A stretch of 64,000 nucleotides of DNA from Pseudoalteromonas phenolica (GTDB lineage Bacteria; Pseudomonadota; Gammaproteobacteria; Enterobacterales; Alteromonadaceae). How positions within the stretch are numbered: the stretch's first letter is position 1; the number at the start of each line of letters is the position of its first letter. The stretch is from the NCBI RefSeq assembly GCF_005886345.1, contig NZ_PNEC01000007.1, positions 1 through 64,000 of the forward strand. The letters are read 5' to 3'. The notes below the pieces were generated by a model. The model saw only the letters and a program-made list of their open reading frames with translations. It made no database searches and was not told the origin of the DNA. Positions 16,285-25,668 of this stretch are shown here, one piece after another. The position numbers and the translations under genes are program-made.

Positions 16285-17877
16285 ATGCTGATTGGGTTGA
16301 GTAAAGTGCTATTTTTCAGTCATAAATTTAAAGCATTAAGTATTGCACTGGCAGGGATGCTTGCTGTAATTGCTATTCTATATCCACGTGAAATTTCGAG
16401 TAAAAAGCTGACAGCAGTTGCGCAAGTGAGATCTGATTTCAACTGGCTGAACAGAGAGCTAAATCAGCAAATAGAGCAGCTAAAAGATTTTTTCGTTACG
16501 CACGACAATTTAGATGCTCAATGTACTGAGCAAACGCTTCTTGAGCTTAGAAAAGCCCATTTTAAGATCCCCAACATAGCTGAAATGGGCATTATGAATC
16601 CAGAGGGTGAACTGGTTTGTACTAGTTGGAAAAAATTAGAGCAGCCAATCAGAACTGCAGGGCCTAAACCTCCCAAGACCTCAGAGCTGAGGTTTTTTGG
16701 CCCTATACATACCAGTTTTGTGGGAGAATCTGCACTCGTTATCGCTAAAACGCGCAGCGATGGCTATGAAATTAATGCCTTGTTACCCCAATCAATTTTG
16801 CACCACCAATTAGAAGATCTCGATCGACCATACAATTATATCGTGATCGCTGATTCACACTCAGGGGTGCCTATCTCCAAAATTGGGCAATATAGTTTAC
16901 CAATAACAGAGCCATTGTTTCCCATATCAATGCCATTAATGTTAAAAGGTAGCACTTTTGATGATGGTGAAGCACACCTTCTTGTTGCTGAGCCATTGGC
17001 TGATTTGCCGAGCTTGTCTTTGATTATGGCAATTGATGAAGAGAAACTATATAGACATGTTTATATACCGTCTTTATCTAGCTTACTGATTTATACCATC
17101 ACCTTTGTTTTATTATTTTTACTGGCAAGAAGTTACCAAAAATACTATCAGAGTCGAAAAAGTCACTTAAAAGATGCGATTTCTCAAGGCCAAATAACTA
17201 ACTTTTATCAATTAATTTGGGACACGAAGAGCAAGCGTTTCGCCAGCGCTGAAACCTTAGTGCGCTTAAACGACCCTGTTGAGGGAATGCTTACACCTAA
17301 CTTTTTTCTCGCAGATATTGAGGCCAGTGATTTGCTTAAAGAGATGACTTACAAAATCATTCACTCTTTAATTCAAGATGCTGACATTCTGACGAAACAA
17401 CTCAATATAGAAAAGGTAAATATCAATATTACTGGTGAGCATCTAAAAGATGCACATTTTAAGACGCTAATATTAAAACTGAACCAGTTAATTCCTGTTT
17501 TGGTTTTAGAGCTCACCGAAAATGAATTAGTTGAACTAGATAACCAGCATGTCATTCAAGCGATTAATGACTTTAAAGCACAGGGCATATTGCTGGCGAT
17601 TGACGATTTTGGTACAGGTTATGCGGGCTTACAGTATTTAAAGTCGTTGCCATTAGATATCATAAAAATTGATCAAAGTTATGTGGCGGCCATTGGCACC
17701 GAATCTCAACTTGCGACTATGTTAGATGCCCTAATTGAGCTTGCAAAAACGTTTAAAATTGATGTGGTGGCAGAAGGCGTTGAGACTCAAGCGCAAGCTG
17801 ATTACTTAGTCGATAAAGGCGTGTATTTACATCAAGGCTGGAAATACCACAAAGCCTGTTTGCTGAGTGATATTTAA
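16285..17877 (+). CDS. CSS-motif sensor with cytoplasmic EAL domain (c-di-GMP phosphodiesterase)
   Basis: The 530-residue protein has an N-terminal helix (about 13-33), a periplasmic domain with paired cysteines including the CTSW motif (C-terminal half of a CSS sensor), a second helix (about 260-285) and an EAL domain from about 295. The signature is degenerate (ETL in place of EAL), yet the residues that matter appear kept: the Glu itself, Asn in NINIT, ELTE, DDFGTGY, KID, AEGVE and the late Q-G. The enzyme should linearise c-di-GMP, and in CSS proteins a disulfide in the periplasm controls this. It probably links envelope redox state to motility or biofilm decisions. Confidence 0.9.
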   Translation: MLIGLSKVLFFSHKFKALSIALAGMLAVIAILYPREISSKKLTAVAQVRSDFNWLNRELNQQIEQLKDFFVTHDNLDAQCTEQTLLELRKAHFKIPNIAEMGIMNPEGELVCTSWKKLEQPIRTAGPKPPKTSELRFFGPIHTSFVGESALVIAKTRSDGYEINALLPQSILHHQLEDLDRPYNYIVIADSHSGVPISKIGQYSLPITEPLFPISMPLMLKGSTFDDGEAHLLVAEPLADLPSLSLIMAIDEEKLYRHVYIPSLSSLLIYTITFVLLFLLARSYQKYYQSRKSHLKDAISQGQITNFYQLIWDTKSKRFASAETLVRLNDPVEGMLTPNFFLADIEASDLLKEMTYKIIHSLIQDADILTKQLNIEKVNINITGEHLKDAHFKTLILKLNQLIPVLVLELTENELVELDNQHVIQAINDFKAQGILLAIDDFGTGYAGLQYLKSLPLDIIKIDQSYVAAIGTESQLATMLDALIELAKTFKIDVVAEGVETQAQADYLVDKGVYLHQGWKYHKACLLSDI

Positions 17878-17958
17878 AAAGTACGTACCTAATATGGCGA
17901 GTTAGTAACCTTTTCATGTAGACTGCATGAGACATCTAATAATAAAAAGGACAATATT

Positions 17959-18642
17959 TTGAAACACATAGGGATTGCAGCAGTGACCGCTGAAGGCGCA
18001 GCAATAACATATAAATATATATGTTCTGCATCAGAGCAAGTGTTTGGCAAGCACACCCATCCAGAAATATCGATTCATGGCTTTTCATTTTCTGAGCATG
18101 TGAATTTTGGGCCTGAGCGTCTGAAAAAGTGGCAAGATTTATTGGTGCGTTCAATCAATAAATTAGAGGCTACTGGTGCACAACTGGTGATTTGCCCTTC
18201 AAACACGCCCCACGAAGTTTATGAGCAAGTATGTGAAAAAATTAATATCCCATGGCTGAATATTGCAGATGAAGTGGCTAAAGTTGCAGAGCAAAAACAA
18301 TACAAGAAAATATTACTATTGGGCACTCAATTCACATTCAACAGTGCTTTTTATCCAAATGCCTTTGAACATTTAGCGGCTGAAATTGTTATACCAACTG
18401 ATGAAGAGCAAGTGCTGGTGCATTCGATGATTGTTGATGAACTTGTTTCTGGCGTGGTAAGTGAAAACGCAAAACAGGCAATGCAAGGTTTACTCAGTAA
18501 ATATGCTCAGCAAGGCCTAGATTCGGTTATTCTAGGGTGTACAGAATTACCCCTTATTATTGATGAAGCGCTTACTCATATGGCTATACTTGATTCAACA
18601 CAGATCTTAGGCGACGCCGCCATAAAAGCGGCAACCAATTAA
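17959..18642 (+). CDS. aspartate/glutamate racemase family protein
   Basis: The 227-residue protein has the two-lobe racemase fold marks GIAAVTAEG at the start, LVICPSNTPHEV in the first lobe and VILGCTELPLII in the second. The second catalytic Cys (GCTE) is intact. In the first lobe the residue before the NT pair is Ser rather than Cys. E. coli YgeA, an L-Asp/Glu racemase, is remembered to use Thr at that place, so activity on L-amino acids is possible; this comparison is from memory. It begins about 80 bp after the EAL gene. Confidence 0.85.
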   Translation: MKHIGIAAVTAEGAAITYKYICSASEQVFGKHTHPEISIHGFSFSEHVNFGPERLKKWQDLLVRSINKLEATGAQLVICPSNTPHEVYEQVCEKINIPWLNIADEVAKVAEQKQYKKILLLGTQFTFNSAFYPNAFEHLAAEIVIPTDEEQVLVHSMIVDELVSGVVSENAKQAMQGLLSKYAQQGLDSVILGCTELPLIIDEALTHMAILDSTQILGDAAIKAATN

Positions 18643-18667
18643 TGATAGTGTAAATTGTAGTGAGTAT

Positions 18668-18698
18668 GCTGATAGCTGCATTTTGGGCGGCTATCAGC
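18668..18698. terminator. convergent hairpin
   Basis: GCTGATAGC (18668-18676) pairs with GCTATCAGC (18690-18698) over a 13-base loop. The right arm includes the stop codon of the ABM gene. There is no clear T-run, so termination strength is uncertain. Confidence 0.5.
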
Positions 18699-18984
18699 TA
18701 AAACTATAACGTCTTTTAATTTCAACAACCTCGACTATATAAGATTTATACCATTTATCACGACCTAACTGTTGTGCAACGGAATGTTGGCTGTCTTGGT
18801 GCCAGCGTTTTATGTCATCTTCGTCAAGCCAATAAGAAATCGCGACTTCTTGCTCACCCTCTTGCACTGCTAAAAAGTCTTGGCAGTTGTATTTTTCAAA
18901 AGCAAGTTCTCGCATTACTTTGACCATTTTCGAATAGTCTGAGTCTTGTTTATTGGCGATGGCTTTAAAAATGACGGCGTACAT
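18694..18984 (-). CDS. antibiotic biosynthesis monooxygenase (ABM) domain protein
   Basis: The ATG at 18982-18984 has a strong AGGAG site five bases upstream; the longer frame to 19137 would overlap the esterase gene and is rejected. The 96-residue product (MYAVIFKAI start, then ELAFEKYNCQDFLAV, EVAISYWLDEDDIKRW) is a single ferredoxin-like ABM domain, usually a dimer. Such proteins include heme-degrading and quinone-oxidising enzymes, but the specific His/Asn residues of heme monooxygenases cannot be assigned here. It lies 28 bp after the esterase and is probably in the same operon. Confidence 0.82.
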   Translation of the reverse strand: MYAVIFKAIANKQDSDYSKMVKVMRELAFEKYNCQDFLAVQEGEQEVAISYWLDEDDIKRWHQDSQHSVAQQLGRDKWYKSYIVEVVEIKRRYSFS

Positions 18985-19012
18985 ACTTGCTCCTATATAG
19001 TAAATCAACGGC

Positions 19013-19900
19013 TTATAAATGTTTAGCTCTGAAAGCTTGGTAGGCTGTAAGCGCTTTTGGCACCGATACCACCGGGTTCTCGCCATGGCCTGCACCTTGG
19101 CTAAAGCTGTACTGCCAAGTAAGGTTTTCAGGCGCACCTTGCTCTAAGACTTCAATTAAGCCATTAAAAGATCCTGTGATGATGCTGGGTTCTTCAGCCC
19201 CTAGGCTTAAATAAAAGAGTTTAGGCTTCCCAGCCAGTTGCTTAATGTCTTGTCGAAATTGCTCAACTACCACTGAATCGTCATACCAAGCAGCGGGGCT
19301 AAAAGCAAAGTAACCGTTAAATAAGTCAGGTTTGGTGACCATGGTATAAATCACAAAACTACCACCAGCAGAGTAACCACTTAAAATGCGCTCGCCACTG
19401 AGAGAATAGTGTTTATACATATAAGGCAGTACTTCGGTCTCTATGAATGACAAGAACAAGTCTGCTTTGCCAAATATCTCAGGGTCGTTATCGTTTGCAG
19501 GGCGGGGCTCGATATTTACATCACGACGCGCATAAGGCGGCACTAAATCTCGGTTGCGGGTATTGGTCCAAAACTGATTCGGAATAGACACCAAAATTGC
19601 TTCGGGATAAGTTTTTTGCTCGGCAAACTCGTCGAGAACAGCGTCCCAACGGGCTAGGTTAAAGTTGCCGTCTGAGCGAATAATGAGGGGATATTGTTTA
19701 TCGGCAGAATAATTTTCGGGCAAGCGGATAAATATTTTTCGAGATTCATTGAGCACCTGAGACTCTATCACGCGGTCTTCAAAGTCCGACGTGTAGTATT
19801 TGTTATATTGATAGGCTTTAAAACCTGAAAACCCTATTACAGCGAATAAAGCGGTGCCTAATAGCCAAGATTTTTTATTTGATTTTATTTTTATAAACAT
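19013..19900 (-). CDS. alpha/beta-hydrolase esterase (putative esterase/enterochelin esterase-like)
   Basis: The 295-residue protein starts with a membrane anchor or uncleaved signal (SWLLGTALFAVIGFSGF). The PF00756-type esterase domain shows RKIFIRLPENY, YPLIIRSDG, the nucleophile elbow GYSAGG and a late acidic/His region with GAGHGENP, which supplies the catalytic His. Related proteins hydrolyse siderophore esters or short acyl esters in the periplasm. The gene is followed closely by the ABM gene. An iron-related role is possible but unproven, because no siderophore gene is adjacent. Confidence 0.85.
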   Translation of the reverse strand: MFIKIKSNKKSWLLGTALFAVIGFSGFKAYQYNKYYTSDFEDRVIESQVLNESRKIFIRLPENYSADKQYPLIIRSDGNFNLARWDAVLDEFAEQKTYPEAILVSIPNQFWTNTRNRDLVPPYARRDVNIEPRPANDNDPEIFGKADLFLSFIETEVLPYMYKHYSLSGERILSGYSAGGSFVIYTMVTKPDLFNGYFAFSPAAWYDDSVVVEQFRQDIKQLAGKPKLFYLSLGAEEPSIITGSFNGLIEVLEQGAPENLTWQYSFSQGAGHGENPVVSVPKALTAYQAFRAKHL

Positions 19901-20084
19901 ACTTTAAACATCCAAATCCTTGTTTCTGAATAGGTAACTTAATTTAAAACAACGAATATGAAAAGTAATCTGCGCATTCTTGTTAATCAAAATTGTAAGC
20001 AAAGATGTGAAAATGTTTCTTCACATTCCTTTCACAGCCAATCATAAATACTAAGCCCAGACATAAAAATAAACGGAGTTCACT

Positions 20085-20747
20085 ATGGGCATCGCAATCA
20101 ATTTAACGAACCTGACACACCATATTCCTGTTAATAAGGACTTAAACTTAGCATTACTTGAAAACGCATCATTGCAAATTAAAGCAACTGAACAAGTTGC
20201 CATCGTGGGCGCGTCAGGCAGTGGTAAAACGACTTTGTTGAGTATTCTGGCAGGTCTTGAGCCGCTGCAAAGTGGTGAATTGGCTTTTATCAAACAGCAG
20301 GTAGCACTTAATTCGGGCGAGATAAATCAGCATAGTGGCTTTGTGTTTCAGCAATTCCATTTAATTCCCGAGTTAGATGCATTGAATAATGTGGCACTGC
20401 CATTGAAATTAAAAGGTGATAAACAGGCATTTGAAAAAGCACGCAATTGGTTATCTAAAGTCGGCCTTACTGAACGTGCTGACTTTTCGGTCAGTAAGCT
20501 AAGTGGTGGTGAACAGCAGCGTGTTGCCATCGCGCGGGCTTTTGTCTCTGAGCCTGCGCTTATTTTTGCTGATGAACCAACGGGTAATCTTGATGAGCAA
20601 ACCGCTGAGCATATCAGTCAATTAATGTTGAAATGTTGTCGCGAAACCAATGCGACTTTAGTGCTAATTACTCATAATCAAGCCTTAGCTGAACAGCTCG
20701 ACACAGTTTATAAACTAGAGCATGGGAGGTTGCAGTTATGCTCGTAA
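20085..20747 (+). CDS. ABC transporter ATP-binding protein (YbbA/LolD-like)
   Basis: The 220-residue ATPase contains the Walker A ([11 protein letters not shown]), Q-loop ([18 protein letters not shown]), signature ([15 protein letters not shown]), Walker B ([12 protein letters not shown]) and H-loop (LVLITHNQ). The subfamily signature [17 protein letters not shown] matches the MacB/LolD/YbbA group, whose members power MacB-type periplasmic extrusion rather than classic import. It overlaps the start of the permease gene by ten bases, so translation of the two is coupled. Confidence 0.93.
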   Translation: MGIAINLTNLTHHIPVNKDLNLALLENASLQIKATEQVAIVGASGSGKTTLLSILAGLEPLQSGELAFIKQQVALNSGEINQHSGFVFQQFHLIPELDALNNVALPLKLKGDKQAFEKARNWLSKVGLTERADFSVSKLSGGEQQRVAIARAFVSEPALIFADEPTGNLDEQTAEHISQLMLKCCRETNATLVLITHNQALAEQLDTVYKLEHGRLQLCS

Positions 20748-23308
20748 ATGCACTTTCAAATCTCATAGATAAACGCACGCCAGTGTCAGCCAATGGCTAT
20801 TCCATCAAGTCATTATGGGCACTGTCTTGGCAATTTCATTGGCAGCAAACCCGCTCACGCGTCAATCTAGTTCAGTTACTCACACTCTTCATCTTATTCT
20901 TCTATCTGAGCTTCACCACACTGCTTGGCAATGGTGTACAAGGGTATTTAAAGCAAAACTTGCAGCAATTGTTAGGTGCTGACTCGGTGGTACAAACCTT
21001 TCAACCTTTAAACCAAGCTCAGCGTTCGGCGTTTATTCAACATAGTCATGAGCTTAGCGAAACCCAGACCTTTAATGTCACGCTGACGCATCAAGTCGCA
21101 GATAAACATTTGGCCCAATTAGTGAGATTAAAAGCCGTTGACGATAATTATCCTGTACTTGGTTCGCTAGGCGTAACTGAGGCTCAAGGGCTCACTACAA
21201 CAGAGTATATAAAAGGGCCAAGCCAAGGTGAGATTTGGTTAGAACCACGTTTAGCCGCTGCCTTGTCACTTAAGATCAATGATGAAATTAAAGTCGCGGG
21301 GCAAACCTTTAGATTCACTCATTATTTGATCTCAGAGCCTGACAGGTTAAGTGAGGGGCATAACAGTGATATGCGTGCCATGGTGCATTTAGCCTCACTT
21401 AAAAAGTTAATAGAAGCCGATACACTTGAAGCGAAATCTTATCGATACTTAATGGCACATGATGAAACACAATTACAAAGTCTAGTTTCGGCCAGCGATG
21501 ACATTGATGGCGCGACGCTCATCAATCAAACATTAGGTAATCACCCTTTAGCTAAAAGCTGGCAGCGAGTCGAAAAGTTTATGGGCTTAGTGTCTGTGTT
21601 GTTGGTGATTTTGGCGAGTATCATTTTGGCTCTAAGCAATCAAAACGTCATTAAGCCATTACAAACCTTTAGCGCTATTTGTATGGCCAATGGTTTAGCA
21701 AAACAGGCCAGTAAATGGTTGGTTATTTTTGGGGGTTTATTTACGACCGTTATTACTTTAGTGCCAAGTGTTTTATTGGCTACAGCGACCACTTATTTTG
21801 CGGTGCAATGGTTAGAAAACTACCAAATTGTGATTGCGCTTGATTGGCAGTGGACGGCGCTGTTAGAGGTGATAGCTATAGCACTCAGTCTTTATATTGC
21901 ACTCACTTTGCCTGCTTGGTATTCAGTATTAACCACACCAGTTAAGCGCTTATTGATGAGTTATCAAGCTCCAGAGCGTAAGCAATGGCTCACGATTATG
22001 ATGCCCCTCGTCGCTATTATTGCACTGATTGTATGGTACTCAGATAATTGGACTTTAACCGTCATGGTCGTCGGCACACTGTCGGCTTGCCTATTCGGTT
22101 TAGTTTTGTTTACTTGGTGTGTACTTGGCTTGGGCAAATGGGGGCTATCAAAGCGCGCTCAGCTATTTGGTTTTGCACTATACCTTATGCAACAACGTAT
22201 ATATGTAAAAGGGGCGCAGATCATTGCCTTAGGTTTGAGTCTGACCTTGCTGCTATTATCACTGCGGATCACGCAAGATGTCACCAATATACTTGAGCAA
22301 CTTACCTTTAAAGGCCAAGGTAATGTGGTGATAAGCCAAGTAACGAAGACTGAGCAACAGGCGTTAGCGCAGTTTTTAACCCAATACCAAGGTCAAATTA
22401 ACCATATTGCGCCATTTCAATACGCACAGCTAACCCATATCAATCAAGTCAAGCTTAACGAGACTGGGCTGCAACCCAGTGAGTCATCAGCGCGTTTAGA
22501 GCGACCCATTCGCCTGCACTGGCAAGCGAAAGTGCCAAGCAATAATAAAGTTGTATTGGGCAGTTGGCAAAGTGACCAAGTTCTTAAAGCAAATCAGTGG
22601 CCGGTTTCTATCGAAAGTGAAGTGTTTGAAGACATGCAATTTAAATTGGGTGATGTATTGCAAATGCGCATGGGTGAGCAGTCTGTGGAGTTGCTTGTTG
22701 CTTCTAAACATGACTTTGTTTCGGGCGGCAGTAACACGACGTTCTGGTTTGTAAGACATAGTAATGATGCGGTGGAAGATGTTGAAACATTTTATATGGG
22801 AGACGCACAACTGAGCGATGAAGCCCTGGCAAACCTTGGCCAAGTTTGGCAAGCACATCCTAGTATGCGCATGATGTCGGTAGATACCATATTGGCTGAT
22901 ATACGTTTCTATATGAACTTTTTAATCATGATAGTGGTGATCTACAGTGTATTCATTGCACTTCTTACTAACTTACTTTTAGCAGCTGCAATTTCGGTGC
23001 ACCAAAAGCAAGATAAAGCCCGCAATGGTTTATTGACTGTATTTGGTATTGATAAAACCAAGCAAAAGTTACTGATATTTTATGAATGGGCAATTATTAC
23101 CCTGTTGCCTGCATTGGTTGCCACTTTGTGTGTCTATTTCTCTATTGCTAGCTTTTATAAATATGAATTAGCCATGCCTTACCAAGCAAACTTTATGGCG
23201 GTGTTAACGCAAGCTTTACTAATGGCTGCAGCCATTGTTTTTACTGGTATTGTGATGTCGTTAAGGCAGTTAAAGACACCAACTAGGAGGTTACTAGAAG
23301 AGCAATAA
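20738..23308 (+). CDS. ABC transporter permease (YbbP/FtsX-like)
   Basis: The 856-residue protein has an N-terminal helix (LTLFILFFYLSFTTLLG), a large extracytoplasmic domain, and two blocks of FtsX-type helices (around 283-460 and 475-500), then a second periplasmic domain and a final three-helix block (about 725-845). This ten-helix type VII-like layout matches YbbP, partner of YbbA. Substrates of these systems are not defined; release of lipoproteins or long-chain molecules has been proposed. A 14-bp stem-loop follows the stop codon. Confidence 0.92.
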   Translation: MLVNALSNLIDKRTPVSANGYSIKSLWALSWQFHWQQTRSRVNLVQLLTLFILFFYLSFTTLLGNGVQGYLKQNLQQLLGADSVVQTFQPLNQAQRSAFIQHSHELSETQTFNVTLTHQVADKHLAQLVRLKAVDDNYPVLGSLGVTEAQGLTTTEYIKGPSQGEIWLEPRLAAALSLKINDEIKVAGQTFRFTHYLISEPDRLSEGHNSDMRAMVHLASLKKLIEADTLEAKSYRYLMAHDETQLQSLVSASDDIDGATLINQTLGNHPLAKSWQRVEKFMGLVSVLLVILASIILALSNQNVIKPLQTFSAICMANGLAKQASKWLVIFGGLFTTVITLVPSVLLATATTYFAVQWLENYQIVIALDWQWTALLEVIAIALSLYIALTLPAWYSVLTTPVKRLLMSYQAPERKQWLTIMMPLVAIIALIVWYSDNWTLTVMVVGTLSACLFGLVLFTWCVLGLGKWGLSKRAQLFGFALYLMQQRIYVKGAQIIALGLSLTLLLLSLRITQDVTNILEQLTFKGQGNVVISQVTKTEQQALAQFLTQYQGQINHIAPFQYAQLTHINQVKLNETGLQPSESSARLERPIRLHWQAKVPSNNKVVLGSWQSDQVLKANQWPVSIESEVFEDMQFKLGDVLQMRMGEQSVELLVASKHDFVSGGSNTTFWFVRHSNDAVEDVETFYMGDAQLSDEALANLGQVWQAHPSMRMMSVDTILADIRFYMNFLIMIVVIYSVFIALLTNLLLAAAISVHQKQDKARNGLLTVFGIDKTKQKLLIFYEWAIITLLPALVATLCVYFSIASFYKYELAMPYQANFMAVLTQALLMAAAIVFTGIVMSLRQLKTPTRRLLEEQ

Positions 23309-23331
23309 AAGGTATTTATATTGAATTTTAC

Positions 23332-23362
23332 AATAATAGTGCTTTGCTAAAGCACTATTATT
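23332..23362 (+). terminator. terminator-like hairpin
   Basis: AATAATAGTGCTTT (23332-23345) pairs perfectly with AAAGCACTATTATT (23349-23362) over loop GCT. It lies 24 bp after the permease stop codon. Confidence 0.75.
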
Positions 23363-23407
23363 GTGTGATATTAGTCCCCAATGAATGCACTGAATAAGGG
23401 AACTCTC

Positions 23408-24451
23408 ATGCATAGAACTTGGGTTAATTGGGCAATAAAAACCATTGAAGCAGACTACACTCGTTCTGCTGATACTCATTTAATTCGTTTAGACTTAAAG
23501 TCTCACCCAGATATATTGCTTTATCTTAAAGATGAAAGTACTCACCCAACTGGCTCTTTGAAACACCGACTTGCCCGTTCACTTTTTTTGTATGCCTTAT
23601 GTAATGGCCACATCACTGAAAACACCACAATTATAGAATCATCATCTGGAAGCACGGCTGTTTCAGAGGCCTACTTTGCTAAATTACTAGGTCTTGATTT
23701 TATTGCAGTCGTGCCAAAGTCAACGGCGCAAGAAAAAATCAAACAGATTGAGTTTTATGGTGGACGCTGCCACTTAGTTGAACAAACTGATCAAATTTAT
23801 AGTGAATCTCAGCGCCTAGCTGATGAATTAAATGGTCACTATATGGATCAATTTACCTATGCAGAGCGTGCCACAGACTGGCGTGGTAATAACAATATTG
23901 CTGAAAGTATATTTAAACAAATGCAAGATGAACCTTATCCTATTCCTAGTTGGATAGTGATGAGTCCCGGGACTGGGGGCACTTCAGCGACTTTAGGGCG
24001 GTATTTAAGATTTCAAAAATACGATACCGGTTTGCTGGTGGTTGATCCAGAGTATTCAGTTTTTTACGACTATTTTAAAACCCGTAATACAGCTTTGACA
24101 CTTGACCGAGGTAGCCGTATCGAAGGTATTGGCAGGCCACGTGTTGAACCGTCTTTTATTGCAGGGGTGGTAGACGAGATGCAAAAAGTGCCCGATGCCG
24201 CCAGTATTGCGACTATGCATTGGCTCAGTAGTAAATTAGGCAAGCGTGTAGGGCCATCATCAGGCACCAATATGTTTGGTGTATTAAATAAGGTATTAGA
24301 AATGCAGCAGCAAGGACAATCTGGTGCGATTGTTACTTTGCTATGTGACAGTGGCGAGCGGTATTTAAATACCTACCACAATCAGGACTGGGTTGCTGAC
24401 AATATTGGAGACTACAGTCAATACAACGCTTTCTTAAAACAATTCCAATAA
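23408..24451 (+). CDS. PLP-dependent cysteine synthase-like enzyme (probable cysteine desulfhydrase group)
   Basis: The ATG at 23408 is preferred to the one at 23381 because AAGGGA lies five bases ahead of it. The product (347 residues) is a fold-type II PLP enzyme: the Schiff-base lysine is in [10 protein letters not shown], the phosphate/substrate loop in [10 protein letters not shown] and the glycine-rich PLP loop in [15 protein letters not shown]. The C-terminal [11 protein letters not shown] and LCDSGERYL are typical of the cysteine synthase superfamily. Close relatives act as L-cysteine desulfhydrases producing H2S, pyruvate and ammonia. Exact activity is not certain. Confidence 0.88.
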   Translation: MHRTWVNWAIKTIEADYTRSADTHLIRLDLKSHPDILLYLKDESTHPTGSLKHRLARSLFLYALCNGHITENTTIIESSSGSTAVSEAYFAKLLGLDFIAVVPKSTAQEKIKQIEFYGGRCHLVEQTDQIYSESQRLADELNGHYMDQFTYAERATDWRGNNNIAESIFKQMQDEPYPIPSWIVMSPGTGGTSATLGRYLRFQKYDTGLLVVDPEYSVFYDYFKTRNTALTLDRGSRIEGIGRPRVEPSFIAGVVDEMQKVPDAASIATMHWLSSKLGKRVGPSSGTNMFGVLNKVLEMQQQGQSGAIVTLLCDSGERYLNTYHNQDWVADNIGDYSQYNAFLKQFQ

Positions 24452-24723
24452 CCTGAATTTTGATTAAGAGATTAACTAACATATTGATACTAGTTTGATA
24501 TGTTTTTAAGTCTGCAGCTAGAGGCTTTTAGGGATAACAAAGCTCACGCGCCCAGCTATCGCCAAGGTACCTTCAACCATGAGGGCAAGGCTAATTGATG
24601 CGTCAATAGCTGGTCTATTGCAAGTGAATTCAGCGCCGTTAGCATTGAAAGTAGCCGCTGGAGATAAATTTATTAACTCATAGTTCAGGTAACATAACAA
24701 TAAACAAAATAAGAAGTAAATAC

Positions 24724-25179
24724 ATGCACTTAAGAATCGCAACTCAGGATGATTTAACCGATTTATTGCACTTTGAACAAGCCGTAGTAGAAGCTGAACG
24801 TCCTTTTAACAAACACATAAAAGAAAAAAAGGCCACTTACTATGATTTGCCGTCATTAATAAATGACATAAATAGCCAATTACTGGTGTTAGAAGAAAAA
24901 GGCGAGATTATTGCCACGGGTTACATTCAAATTAGACCCAGCAAAAAGTCTCTGTCACACCAAGAACATGGTTACCTCGGCTTTATGTTCGTATTACCAG
25001 AGTATCGTGGTCGAGGCTTTAACCGTTTAGTGATGGATGCCTTGATTGGTTGGGGAAAAGCACAAGGCATCGACGTCTTTTATCTAGATGTATATGCGGA
25101 AAATCAAGCTGCGATTAACGCTTATAAGAAGTTAGGCTTCGAGCCTTCTTTGGTTGAGATGAAGCTTGAATGTGCTTAA
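24724..25179 (+). CDS. GNAT family N-acetyltransferase
   Basis: The 151-residue protein is a compact GNAT. Motif A reads VLPEYRGRGFNRLVMDALIGWG, followed by FYLDVYAENQAAINAYKKLGFEP, the usual CoA-facing helix and beta bulge. The N-terminal LRIATQDDLTDLL is the normal first strand and helix. The acceptor substrate is not predictable. It overlaps the small membrane-protein gene by four bases at its 3' end. Confidence 0.9.
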   Translation: MHLRIATQDDLTDLLHFEQAVVEAERPFNKHIKEKKATYYDLPSLINDINSQLLVLEEKGEIIATGYIQIRPSKKSLSHQEHGYLGFMFVLPEYRGRGFNRLVMDALIGWGKAQGIDVFYLDVYAENQAAINAYKKLGFEPSLVEMKLECA

Positions 25180-25370
25180 AAGCCAGTCAGGCTAAATAAA
25201 GAAAATGACAAGGTCGCTACCGAGCCAATGGCAAGCATTGAGTATTCAGTTACTTTTTGTTGGTAGCGATTTTCATCATCTTTAGGTTCTAAAATAATCA
25301 TCAAAATACCAGTAATGAAAAAAGCAAATGAGTAGATAACGAGAATCGTTAAAAGCGTATCAGTAAACAT
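25176..25370 (-). CDS. small membrane protein, unknown function
   Basis: The 64-residue frame has two hydrophobic segments (TLLTILVIYSFAFFITGILM and EYSMLAIGSVATLSFSLFSL) joined by a charged loop (EPKDDENRYQQK), a typical helical hairpin. A GAGG element precedes the ATG. It converges on the GNAT gene with a four-base overlap of stop regions. I do not recognise the family. Confidence 0.55.
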   Translation of the reverse strand: MFTDTLLTILVIYSFAFFITGILMIILEPKDDENRYQQKVTEYSMLAIGSVATLSFSLFSLTGF

Positions 25371-25668
25371 TATGACCTCATATTAAGCGCAAATAAAAAA
25401 GTAGCTTTATTGTGTAAAACAGTGAAAGTAATACAGACCGCGCAATTTTACCTCAATGTTCATGCCTCATCTATAAAATCTAACCTAAAGATATCAAAAT
25501 ATAGTTCGACTCTGTTCACATGCTTTGTAAATAACTTGTCTAATCTAGCGCAAAGATCATCTGAGTCGAAGTTTAAGTGATACAAACAATCTTGAAAATG
25601 GTGTGCTTTTGTTACATTATCACAAAATACTTAGAGTAATTGTACGAATTTAAATTTGGGGGGAATAA
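25371..25668. other. intergenic promoter region upstream of the PhoX gene
   Basis: About 300 bp of AT-rich sequence separate the divergent small membrane-protein gene and the PhoX gene. I looked for a PhoB box and found no convincing direct repeat. Only the strong ribosome site GGGGGGAA just ahead of 25669 stands out. Confidence 0.5.

Noticed and set aside
24518..24742. 74-residue minus-strand frame with a hydrophobic start
   Set aside because: Overlaps the start of a clear GNAT gene, has no good ribosome site and matches no family; it could be a remnant but nothing supports it.
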